A stretch of DNA of 64,000 nucleotides, taken from positions 505,558 to 569,557 of the forward strand of contig NZ_JBHSMT010000008.1 of assembly GCF_042654985.1 (NCBI RefSeq). The letters are read 5' to 3'. The notes under the pieces were generated by a model, which was not told the origin of the DNA, ran no database searches, and was given only the letters and a program-made list of their open reading frames with translations. This document shows positions 57,731-64,000 of the stretch, one piece after another (within the stretch, counting starts at the first letter, position 1; the number at the start of each line of letters is the position of its first letter). The position numbers and the translations under genes were made by a program. This DNA is from Paraherbaspirillum soli (GTDB lineage: Bacteria; Pseudomonadota; Gammaproteobacteria; Burkholderiales; Burkholderiaceae_D).

Positions 57731-58579
57731 TCACGCCGCCTCGGACTCCGGGTCCCGCATGATATGCAAATGACGCGTCGGGAACGGCATCGAGCAGCCG
57801 GCGCTCTCTAGCGTGGCTCTCAGCTTTTGACAGATATCCCAGCGCACCGCCCAGAAATCGGCGGTCGTGGCCCATACCCGGATGTTCAGCATGATTGCGC
57901 TATCGGCATGATCTGTGACCACCACCAGCGGCTCCGGAGTTGGCAAAATCCTGGCGTCGGTCGCCAGCATGGCCTGCAAGGCGCGGATCGCTACCGCCGG
58001 ATCGTCGTGGTAGCTGATGCCGGCCGGAATATCCATGCGGCGCGTGGTGTGGCGGCTAAAGTTGGTCAGCGCGCTGTTCCACAGCTGGTTGTTCGGCACA
58101 AACAGGCAGATGCCGTCGGCCTTGGTCAGTTTGGTCGCGAACAGGCCGATTTCGTTGACGGTCCCTTCAACGCTGCCGTTGGAGATATATTCGCCGACCT
58201 GGAACGGCCGCAGGAACAGCAGCATCATGCCGGCTGCAATGTTTTGCAAAGTGCCCTGCAACGCCAGGCCAATCGCCAGACCTGCCGCGCCCAGGATGGC
58301 GACGATGCTGGCGGTCTGCACGCCGAATTGCCCAAGCACTGCAATCAGCGTCACCAGCCGCACCATCCACAGCACGATGCTGCGCACTACCGGGCGCAAG
58401 GTGGCATCGATATCGGCGCGCACCATGATGCGCTTCAAGCCGTTGGCGAGCAGCGACGACAGCCACCAGCCGAATATCAGGATCACGATCGCCAGCACGG
58501 CATTGATGCTGTATTTCACCGACGATTGCAGTAAAAAATTCCAGATGGAAGTGAGGTGATCAATTGCAAAGATATTCAA
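57731..58579 (-). CDS. MscS-family small-conductance mechanosensitive channel
   Basis: A 282-residue protein close in size to E. coli MscS (286). Three N-terminal membrane helices; the pore helix is recognisable in AILGAAGLAIGLALQGTLQN, followed by FLRPFQVGEYI and a cytoplasmic cage domain (FVPNNQLWNSALTNFSR). It releases solutes on sudden osmotic downshift. Single gene, divergent from a degenerate two-component region. Confidence 0.93.
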   Translation of the reverse strand: MNIFAIDHLTSIWNFLLQSSVKYSINAVLAIVILIFGWWLSSLLANGLKRIMVRADIDATLRPVVRSIVLWMVRLVTLIAVLGQFGVQTASIVAILGAAGLAIGLALQGTLQNIAAGMMLLFLRPFQVGEYISNGSVEGTVNEIGLFATKLTKADGICLFVPNNQLWNSALTNFSRHTTRRMDIPAGISYHDDPAVAIRALQAMLATDARILPTPEPLVVVTDHADSAIMLNIRVWATTADFWAVRWDICQKLRATLESAGCSMPFPTRHLHIMRDPESEAA

Positions 58580-58646
58580 GGACAGCTCCTGTTGCGGAAA
58601 TGGAATTACACGAACCTGGTCAGTGTGTGAATCTGGTGTGTGAATC

Positions 58647-58656
58647 GGGGGGGGGG
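58647..58656. repeat. Homopolymer of ten G
   Basis: Ten consecutive G residues lie 30 bases before the first plausible start of the receiver-HPt frame and just after a TGA in that frame (58641-58643). Such tracts are slippage-prone. It lies in the 106-base gap between the MscS gene and the receiver-HPt gene. Confidence 0.9.
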
Positions 58657-58685
58657 CTCTATCTTACCAGCAGGCCCTGGGCGGT

Positions 58686-59669
58686 TTGTTCGATTCCACA
58701 GTGCGCTACGGCATTGTCGCCGGCTCCCCCGCTCTCGACACCATCAAAGACCCGGATATACGCGCACGGATGCAGGTCGTGACTGCAGCTGGCACACTCA
58801 CACTGCTCGATTGGCTCAGAGATGGCAAGGTGGACGCCATCTTGCAGAATGTTGCGACCTTGAATTATCTGAACCTGCATGTCTATCAGAAAAAACTGAA
58901 GATAGCGCTGGTGGTTGACGATCATCCCGCCAATCGCTTACTGCTGAGCCGTCAGCTGTCGTTCCTCGGCATCCGATCAATGTCCGCGGAAAGTGGCGCG
59001 CAAGCGCTTGAAGTCCATGCAAAACATGTCTTCGATCTGATGATCACCGACTGCTCGATGCCGGAGATGGACGGCTTCACGCTGGTCAAGGAGATTCGCA
59101 GGCGCGAATCGGGACCGCAGGGCCGCTGTTTGATCATCGGCTATACCGCAGATGCACGGCAGGAGGTGTTGGCGTTGGCGTCCGAGGCCGGCATGGATGA
59201 GTGCCTGATAAAACCGGTCGCCCTTGAGCAATTGCAGCGCGCATTAACCAGGCATGGGGAAGCCGGCCTGCGATTCAACGATGCGCGATCGAAGCCGGAG
59301 ATCGAGGTCGACCACGACATCGCACTTCGCAGCGGCATCCGCTCGGCGATCCATCGATTTTCGGACGGAGATCAGGAAATGGGCAGTATATTTCTAAAAA
59401 CCCTGCTCGCCGCCAACCTGTCCGATGCCGAAGAACTGGCAGCCGCGATGCGCGCAGAAGACGCTGTCAAAGCAGCGCAACTGGCCCACAAAATCAAAGG
59501 GGGTGCGCAACTGATCGATGCGAGCTCGCTGATTGCAGCCTGTATTGCGCTGGAACAAGCGCTGGCAAGCGATCCGCTCCAATCCCAAGGTCATTACGAG
59601 CAGTTGCGTGCGGCGCTGGACACGGTCAATCGCACGCTGGAAAACCCAGCCCTGCTGACGGCGGCGTAG
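58686..59669 (+). CDS. Receiver-HPt protein, probably a relic of a BvgS/EvgS-like sensor kinase
   Basis: 327 residues. Residues 1-62 (GIVAGSPALDTIKDPDIRAR; TLLDWLRDGKVDAILQN) look like the end of a periplasmic solute-binding domain. At about residue 70 the sequence jumps straight into a receiver domain (70-190) with Asp78/79, phospho-acceptor Asp122 in MITDCSMPEMDG, Thr154 and Lys176, then an HPt domain with His268 in LAHKIKGGAQL. Membrane helix, HisKA and ATPase domains expected between them are missing, so an in-frame deletion is inferred. There is no convincing start or ribosome site (TTG at 58686). It is convergent with a LuxR-type response regulator, its probable former partner. Confidence 0.7.
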   Translation: MFDSTVRYGIVAGSPALDTIKDPDIRARMQVVTAAGTLTLLDWLRDGKVDAILQNVATLNYLNLHVYQKKLKIALVVDDHPANRLLLSRQLSFLGIRSMSAESGAQALEVHAKHVFDLMITDCSMPEMDGFTLVKEIRRRESGPQGRCLIIGYTADARQEVLALASEAGMDECLIKPVALEQLQRALTRHGEAGLRFNDARSKPEIEVDHDIALRSGIRSAIHRFSDGDQEMGSIFLKTLLAANLSDAEELAAAMRAEDAVKAAQLAHKIKGGAQLIDASSLIAACIALEQALASDPLQSQGHYEQLRAALDTVNRTLENPALLTAA

Positions 59670-59698
59670 TGCAAAGAGCGACGTCAGGGCTGCGGATT

Positions 59699-60313
59699 TC
59701 AAGGAATCAATTGATGAGCTTTGGCAAAATCGGCCAAAGAGACGACGCTTCGGGTCTTGACGTTGAGCTTTTCGTACAGATGCACTTTATGGCTGCTGAC
59801 CGTCTTGCTGCTGATGCATAATTCGGCGCCGATCTTTTTGTTGGAATAGCCCAGCGCCAACAGCTTGAGTACCGATAATTCCCGTTTCGACAGGCTGTCG
59901 CGGATCCGCTCGCCGTCGCTGATCTCCGGCGTGGATGGAAAGCAATTGAATCCCGCCATGATGGCTTTGGCGGCATTCAACATCTCGCTCAAGTCCTGCT
60001 GTTTGCTGACATAACTATTGGCTCCGGCTTGCAGCGTCCTGGACACGAACAGGGACTCCTGCTGTCCGGATAACACCAGTATGCGGACGTCGGGATCAAG
60101 CTTGCGCACCGCCTCGATCAAGGCGATGCCGTCCAGTTTCGGCAAGCCCAAATCGATAATCAACAGATCAGGTGAGTGTTGACGAATCTTCTGCAGGCCG
60201 TCTTCGCCATCTTTTGCTTGCGCGACAATCACATATTCGCCATCTTTTTCCATCAAGTATTTGATAGCCAGCAATATTGCTGGATGATCATCAATAACAA
60301 CGACACGTTTCAT
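59699..60313 (-). CDS. BvgA/EvgA-like response regulator, LuxR/NarL type
   Basis: A 204-residue protein: receiver domain (1-120; VVVIDDHPAILLAIKYLM, phospho-acceptor Asp54 in LLIIDLGLPKLDG, conserved Lys in YVSKQQ) and LuxR-type helix-turn-helix (about 140-204; LSKRELSVLKLLALGYSNKK then ISSKTVSSHKVHLYEKLNVK). TGGAG lies before the ATG at 60313. It looks intact although the neighbouring sensor appears truncated, so it may answer to another phospho-donor. Targets unknown. Confidence 0.92.
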   Translation of the reverse strand: MKRVVVIDDHPAILLAIKYLMEKDGEYVIVAQAKDGEDGLQKIRQHSPDLLIIDLGLPKLDGIALIEAVRKLDPDVRILVLSGQQESLFVSRTLQAGANSYVSKQQDLSEMLNAAKAIMAGFNCFPSTPEISDGERIRDSLSKRELSVLKLLALGYSNKKIGAELCISSKTVSSHKVHLYEKLNVKTRSVVSLADFAKAHQLIP

Positions 60314-60458
60314 GATTATCTCCAGGTTGACGATATGCAGCACATCAAGCACGGCGGGATTCATCGGTAGCACCGCTTTCGGACCCGCGATGCTTGCCTC
60401 GGCTTGGGGCCGTTTGCTACGGCTTTAGAGGTGTTCTTGGCGCGAACGTTCAGACAGC

Positions 60459-60477
60459 GAAAATGAGAGCCATTTTC
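60459..60477. promoter_or_regulatory. Fur-box-like palindrome in the gap before hisC
   Basis: GAAAATG-AGAGC-CATTTTC is a perfect 7-bp inverted repeat with a 5-base centre, agreeing at 14 of 19 positions with the classical Fur consensus. It lies in a 380-base gap (60314-60693) between the response regulator and hisC, in which I see nothing else. Which gene it would control is unclear; it may be fortuitous. Confidence 0.25.
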
Positions 60478-60693
60478 ATTCGTTAATCTCTAAGTATTAT
60501 GCGAGAAGATGCTTGATAGAAATATCAGCGCTATCTGGAATTATTTTGAGAGTATTCTGATGCGTAAATTGCAAGCATCAAGCCAAACCAAAACTTTAGC
60601 GGTCTCCGGTTTGCTAACATATGGCCTGTTCGTGCATGCGCCGATGCAAAGATGCACATGATCCCTGTCTCCCACCCTCTTTAGCGACTTCCC

Positions 60694-61767
60694 ATGAGCA
60701 AATACTGGAGCCCGATCGTCAGCCGCCTGACGCCCTACACCCCCGGCGAGCAGCCCAAGCTCAGCAAGCTGGTCAAGCTCAATACCAACGAAAACCCGTA
60801 TGGCCCGTCGCCGCTGGCGCTGGCCGCGATCGCCCGTGAAGTCGGCGACAGCTTGCGGCTGTATCCGAATCCGGACGCCGAGCCGCTGAAGTTGGCGATC
60901 GCCGAGTACCACGCGCAGCACGGCATCACGCCGGCCCACGTGTTTGTCGGCAATGGCTCCGACGAAGTGCTGGCGCATGCGTTCCAGGCGCTGCTGCAAC
61001 ACGATGCGCCGATTCTGTTCCCGGACATTACCTACAGCTTCTATCCGACCTATTGCAGTCTGTATCAAGTTGCCTATCGGACCATTCCGCTGGCCGCCGA
61101 CTTTACGCTGCGGGTCGACGATTACCTGACTGCCGGAGCAAATGGCGGCATCATTTTCCCCAATCCGAACGCGCCCACCGGTTGCCTGCTGCCGCTGGCG
61201 GAAGTCGAACGGCTGGCGGCGGCACAGCCCGACAGCGTGGTGATCGTGGATGAGGCTTATGTCGATTTCGGCGGCGACAGTGCGATCCCGCTGGTGGCGC
61301 GCTACCCGAACCTGCTGGTGGTGCAGACGCTGTCCAAATCGCGTTCGCTGGCCGGCTTGCGGGTCGGCTTTGCGATCGGCCAGCCGGACTTGATCACGGC
61401 GCTGGAGCGGGTCAAAAACAGTTTCAATTCGTATCCGCTGGATCGCATGGCGATCGTCGGCGCCACCGCGTCTATCCAGGACCAGGCGCATTTCGAGCAA
61501 ACCCGGCAGGCGGTGATTGCCAGCCGCAACACCTTGGTTGCCGGTCTGCAGGCATTGGGTTTCGAGGTGCTGCCGTCGGCCGCCAACTTCGTGTTTGCGC
61601 GCCATCCGCGGCACGATGCCGCGCAGCTGGCCGCCACCCTGCGCAGCGACGGCATCATCGTGCGTCACTTCAGCAGCGAGCGCATTGCGCAATTCCTGCG
61701 CATCACGGTCGGCACCGATGCGGCATGCCATACATTGCTGGATGCCTTGCGGATTCACTTGCAATAA
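60694..61767 (+). CDS. hisC: Histidinol-phosphate aminotransferase
   Basis: A 357-residue fold-type I PLP enzyme. KLNTNENPYGPSPLAL, FVGNGSDEVLAHAF, FPNPNAPTGCLLPL, VIVDEAYVDF, the PLP lysine in TLSKSRSLAGLRVGFAIG and the C-terminal FLRITVGTD are all HisC signatures. It forms histidinol phosphate from imidazole-acetol phosphate. No other his gene is present, so this is a stand-alone copy; many relatives also act on aromatic amino acids. Confidence 0.93.
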   Translation: MSKYWSPIVSRLTPYTPGEQPKLSKLVKLNTNENPYGPSPLALAAIAREVGDSLRLYPNPDAEPLKLAIAEYHAQHGITPAHVFVGNGSDEVLAHAFQALLQHDAPILFPDITYSFYPTYCSLYQVAYRTIPLAADFTLRVDDYLTAGANGGIIFPNPNAPTGCLLPLAEVERLAAAQPDSVVIVDEAYVDFGGDSAIPLVARYPNLLVVQTLSKSRSLAGLRVGFAIGQPDLITALERVKNSFNSYPLDRMAIVGATASIQDQAHFEQTRQAVIASRNTLVAGLQALGFEVLPSAANFVFARHPRHDAAQLAATLRSDGIIVRHFSSERIAQFLRITVGTDAACHTLLDALRIHLQ

Positions 61768-61779
61768 ACTGCAACACTA

Positions 61780-61900
61780 GGGCACCACGAAAAACCGTAG
61801 CGAGCGGCCCAAGGTCGGGGCGAGAAGCACAGCCGTACGGAGGTACGGCGAGCATCGCAGCCCCGAGATTGGGTCGCGCAGTAGGTTTTTAGAGGTGCCC
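61780..61900. repeat. Family-2 inverted-repeat element (copy B) with possible target duplication
   Basis: A 121-base element from GGGCACCACG to GAGGTGCCC, nearly identical through its middle to 31250-31370, including GCCGTAC-GGAG-GTACGGC. ACTAG stands directly at both outer edges (61776-61780 and 61901-61905), sharing one G with the left end, as expected of a 5-bp target duplication. No coding capacity. It resembles a MITE. Confidence 0.75.
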
Positions 61901-61932
61901 ACTAGTTCGTCAATTAACCACACGGAACCCAC

Positions 61933-62688
61933 ATGACGTTTATTTCATCGCTAATCCCTGCTGGCGCTCGCCGTAGCCTGGCCATCGCCGGCGCCGCCTG
62001 CATCACGCTGGCCGCCTGTGCCGGCGCCGGCCAGAAACCAAGCGGCGACGATCCGCTATTGCTGGCATCGCGCTGGGAGCTGACCAGCTGGACCGGCCAT
62101 CAACTGCCGCAAGCCACCAACGGCAAGCCGGTGATCCTCAACTTCGTGCGCGAGAAGGAACGTGGCCGGGTCAGCGGCCGTGCCGGCTGCAATCAGTTTG
62201 CCGCGCCTTACTCGGTGCGCGCGCCTGGACAATTGACGATTACCGAAGCGGTCACCACGCGCATGGCGTGCCCGCAACAAGCGCAGCAATTCGAAGCCGA
62301 TTTCCTCGAACAGCTGATGGCGGTCAACCACTACCGCATCGCCGGCTCGCAGCTGGAAATGCAAGCGATCGACGGCCAGACCCTGGTTTTCCAGGCACGC
62401 GACAAGCCGAGTGCCGACGCCAAAATCAAGTTCATCTATGTCGCCCCGCAAAAGGCCCCCTGTAGCGCCGGCGTCATGCAAACCACCTGTTTCCAGATTC
62501 GCGAACGCAAGGAAGATCCTTGGCAGCTCTGGTATGGCGACATCAATGGCTTCGCATTCACGCCGGGCCACGACTATCGGCTGCGGATCCTGGAAGAGCA
62601 GATCGCCAATCCGCCGGCTGATGCCAGTTCAGTCAAATGGACCCTGGACCTGGTGGTCGAGCAAGGTATCGCCGCGCCATCCAAGTAA
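61933..62688 (+). CDS. META and DUF4377 domain lipoprotein
   Basis: A 251-residue protein. Lipobox LAAC with Cys about 29. META (HslJ-like) domain at about 45-150: RWELTSWTGHQLP, RVSGRAGCNQFAAPY, TRMACPQQAQQFEADFLEQL. A DUF4377 domain follows at about 165-245 (VMQTTCFQIRE and WQLWYGDINGF). META proteins are linked to stress or antibiotic tolerance in a few species, otherwise unknown. Likely outer-membrane anchored. The upstream gap carries the family-2 repeat. Confidence 0.87.
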   Translation: MTFISSLIPAGARRSLAIAGAACITLAACAGAGQKPSGDDPLLLASRWELTSWTGHQLPQATNGKPVILNFVREKERGRVSGRAGCNQFAAPYSVRAPGQLTITEAVTTRMACPQQAQQFEADFLEQLMAVNHYRIAGSQLEMQAIDGQTLVFQARDKPSADAKIKFIYVAPQKAPCSAGVMQTTCFQIRERKEDPWQLWYGDINGFAFTPGHDYRLRILEEQIANPPADASSVKWTLDLVVEQGIAAPSK

Positions 62689-62706
62689 CACCACGTCGGA
62701 TTGAAA

Positions 62707-63411
62707 ATGCACGCCGCGTCACATGAGCTGTTGCTGCTGCCGGGTTTCATGCTGGATCAAACCCTGTGGGACGACATGCGTGACGGCCTGTCGCAACTGG
62801 GGCGGCTGCATTTCGGCGATCTGGGCCAGGACGACTCTATCGCCGCCATGGCTACCCGGGTGCAGCAACACGCGCCGCCGCGTTTCGTACTGATCGGCTT
62901 TTCGATGGGCGGTTATGTGGCCCAGGAAATCATGCGCCAAGCACCGCAGCGGGTCATAGCGCTGGCCCTGCTGAATACCTCGGCCCGCGGCCAAAGCGCT
63001 GAGGAAATTGCGCGCAACCAGGCGCAGATCGAGCTTGCCGGGCGCATGCCGTTCAAGGGCTTGACCCGCCGCACGCTGGCCTCGTCGGTGCATCCCGGGC
63101 GCGCCGACGATCAGGCCTTGCTCGACCGCATCCAGGCGATGGCGCTGCGCAATGGTAAGCAAGTCTTCATCCGGCAATTGTCGGCGGTACGCAGCGACGG
63201 TTACGCCGCCCTGCATAAAATCCAGTGCCCGACGCTGATCGTCGCCAGCCGCAACGACCAGCTGCGCAGCGTCGAAGAGGCTGAGCAAATGGCCGAGCGG
63301 ATTGCCGATGCCAGCCTGGTCGTGGTCGAAAATTGCGGCCATATGACGCCGCTGGAGCAGCCGGTGCAACTGCTGCAAATCCTCTCCGATTGGCTGATCT
63401 CGCAAAAGTAG
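62707..63411 (+). CDS. Alpha/beta hydrolase
   Basis: A 234-residue alpha/beta-hydrolase-fold protein. LLLLPGFMLDQTLWDDM is the oxyanion region, VLIGFSMGGYVAQEIMRQAP contains the nucleophile elbow Ser, and VENCGHMTPLEQP the catalytic His; the Asp is probably in VASRNDQL. Similar proteins include esterases and MenH/BioH-like enzymes; no substrate can be assigned. It lies 18 bases after the META-domain gene and may be co-transcribed. Its TAG stop lies inside the following family-1 repeat. Confidence 0.88.
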   Translation: MHAASHELLLLPGFMLDQTLWDDMRDGLSQLGRLHFGDLGQDDSIAAMATRVQQHAPPRFVLIGFSMGGYVAQEIMRQAPQRVIALALLNTSARGQSAEEIARNQAQIELAGRMPFKGLTRRTLASSVHPGRADDQALLDRIQAMALRNGKQVFIRQLSAVRSDGYAALHKIQCPTLIVASRNDQLRSVEEAEQMAERIADASLVVVENCGHMTPLEQPVQLLQILSDWLISQK

Positions 63412-63506
63412 GGCGGAAAAGCGTAGCGCCTTCCGCCGCATGCGGCCCAAACTCCATTTCATGTTGCACGTCCAACGGCGGATAACGCTGCGCTCATCCG
63501 CCCTAC
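63408..63506. repeat. Family-1 palindromic repeat, first tandem copy
   Basis: A unit beginning GTAGGGCGGAAAAGCGTAGC and ending GCTCATCCGCCCTAC. Its GTAG contains the stop codon of the upstream hydrolase. Together with a 47-base tail it is duplicated directly downstream (unit 146 bases). Confidence 0.85.
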
Positions 63507-63553
63507 CAACGACATATCCAGAAATAGCAGGACGCCAATAATTGCCTTAGCAA

Positions 63554-63652
63554 GTAGGGCGGAAAAGCGCAGCGCCTTCCGCCGCATGCGGTCCAAACTC
63601 CATTACATGTTGCACGTCCAACGGCGGATAACGCTGCGCTCATCCGCCCTAC
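63554..63652. repeat. Family-1 palindromic repeat, second tandem copy
   Basis: Nearly identical to 63408-63506, offset by 146 bases, including the linker GCATGCGG.CCAAACTCCAT. The following sequence (about 63653-63692, GACGCCAATAATTGCC) repeats that after the first copy, so the whole 146-base block was duplicated. Confidence 0.85.
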
Positions 63653-63687
63653 CGGCGACCTATCCAAAAATAGCGGGACGCCAATAA

Positions 63688-63716
63688 TTGCCATGGCGTT
63701 AGATAGCGTCTATAGT
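63688..63716 (+). promoter_or_regulatory. Sigma-70 promoter of the second C4-like RNA
   Basis: TTGCCA (63688-63693) and TATAGT (63711-63716) with a 17-base spacer, matching the boxes at 13014-13042. The -35 box lies at the edge of the 146-base duplication. Confidence 0.7.
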
Positions 63717-63719
63717 CGC

Positions 63720-63886
63720 TTCCGTCCCTGTTAAACAGGCAGGGATGAGGTTTAGCAGCCTGAGTTTGCAAGAAGTCACAGACCGCCCCAGGGCGGTTTG
63801 TGCCACCTTCGTACGCCCTCCATGGGTGGCGGCGGTGGGGAGCCTTCGGGCTGCCGGTTTTCCTTCTTGCACCGGTCTGCTAACCC
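63720..63886 (+). ncRNA. Structured RNA element resembling phage C4 antisense RNA (copy 2)
   Basis: It shares with copy 1 the 5' TCTATAGTCGCT.CCGTCCCTG and GGGGAGCCTTCGGGCTGCC. Helices: TCCCTG/CAGGGA near the 5' end; GGTTTAGCAG (63749-63758) with CTGCTAACC (63877-63885); ACCGCCC/GGGCGGT (63782-63797); AGCC-TTCG-GGCT (63841-63852). Paired differences from copy 1 keep the stems. It leads into an ORF that continues past the window, as C4 RNA does with icd/ant-type genes. Confidence 0.55.
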
Positions 63887-64000
63887 TACCGTCTGCCGCT
63901 GTGTGTCAAGAACGCAAAAGCCGAAGTATCGGCCGCTGCGATGCTTTATTGAAGATGAGGGTCGGCCCCTCGTGATCGGCGTGCAGGCGCAGGTCACAAA
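63822..64000 (+). CDS. ORF downstream of C4-like RNA, open at window end (position of icd-like genes)
   Basis: The frame with ATG at 63822 (MGGGGGEPSGCR..) has no stop before base 64000; it is open upstream to 63756. The first part is the RNA element read as protein; the later part, RTQKPKYRPLRCFIEDEGRP then LVIGVQAQVT, looks like a genuine protein domain that I cannot name. In P1-like immunity loci the C4 RNA overlaps and controls such an ORF. Start codon uncertain (TTG 63798 is also in frame); partial. Confidence 0.4.
   Translation, partial: MGGGGGEPSGCRFSFLHRSANPTVCRCVSRTQKPKYRPLRCFIEDEGRPLVIGVQAQVT

Noticed and set aside
63408..63699. CRISPR-like array
   Set aside because: Only two units with near-identical 'spacers'; it is a tandem duplication of a palindromic repeat.

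Overview
The window looks like a chromosomal segment of a betaproteobacterium of the order Burkholderiales, most likely family Oxalobacteraceae (Collimonas/Herminiimonas/Herbaspirillum type). I base this on gene order (gatCAB divergent from mreBCD-mrdA-rodA-rlpA; LysM protein-dprA-smg-topB with def divergent), on protein resemblance from memory, and on the moderately high G+C. No database search was run. No rRNA, tRNA, CRISPR array, integrase or transposase gene was found. Most of the window is housekeeping and catabolic genes, with two short accessory stretches and a heavy load of intergenic palindromic repeats.

Region by region. 1-3850: 5' part of a ClC chloride channel, a LysR regulator divergent from doxX-pirin, and a HigBA toxin-antitoxin pair with a palindromic operator. 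3850-7000: an Lrp regulator divergent from dadA-alr (L-alanine to D-alanine to pyruvate). 7100-11023: EttA, RarD and a Bcr/CflA efflux protein. 11218-13640: the main accessory stretch. It holds an orphan hcp coupled to a putative pore-forming type VI effector and its presumed immunity gene, then a structured RNA element resembling phage C4 antisense RNA with its own promoter and a small downstream ORF. 13640-24250: metH, ornithine aminotransferase with a guanidino-hydrolase and an Lrp regulator, isochorismatase and tautomerase genes, a ferredoxin and small membrane or lipoproteins. 24290-31080: a glutamine amidotransferase, xth, pyrE and gatCAB. 31448-40431: the rod-shape cluster mreBCD-mrdA-rodA-rlpA, then a mutarotase and a racemase. 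40482-48543: fmt and def, separated by a GH3 glucosidase and an AraC regulator, then LysM, dprA and smg. 48782-53488: topB and two alkylation-repair genes (ogt and an Ada-AlkA fusion). 53557-58579: azoreductase, LysR, a DUF4337 protein, asparaginase and an MscS channel. 58640-60313: remnants of a BvgAS/EvgAS-like phosphorelay. 60694-63411: hisC, a META-domain lipoprotein and a hydrolase. 63408-64000: duplicated repeats and a second C4-like element running into an ORF that leaves the window.

How the genes work together. Rod-shape synthesis (MreBCD, PBP2, RodA, RlpA) and gatCAB (amidation of mischarged Glu/Asp-tRNA) are complete modules. Alanine and ornithine/arginine catabolism each have a divergent Lrp-type regulator. 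Fmt and Def act at opposite ends of protein formylation although they are no longer adjacent here.

Most interesting: (i) the overlapping hcp-toxin-immunity triad; (ii) two copies, about 50 kb apart, of a promoter-plus-RNA element whose helices show compensatory base changes; (iii) a sensor kinase collapsed to a receiver-HPt stub beside an intact response regulator; (iv) at least three families of palindromic intergenic repeats, whose GTAGG ends serve as stop codons of neighbouring genes.
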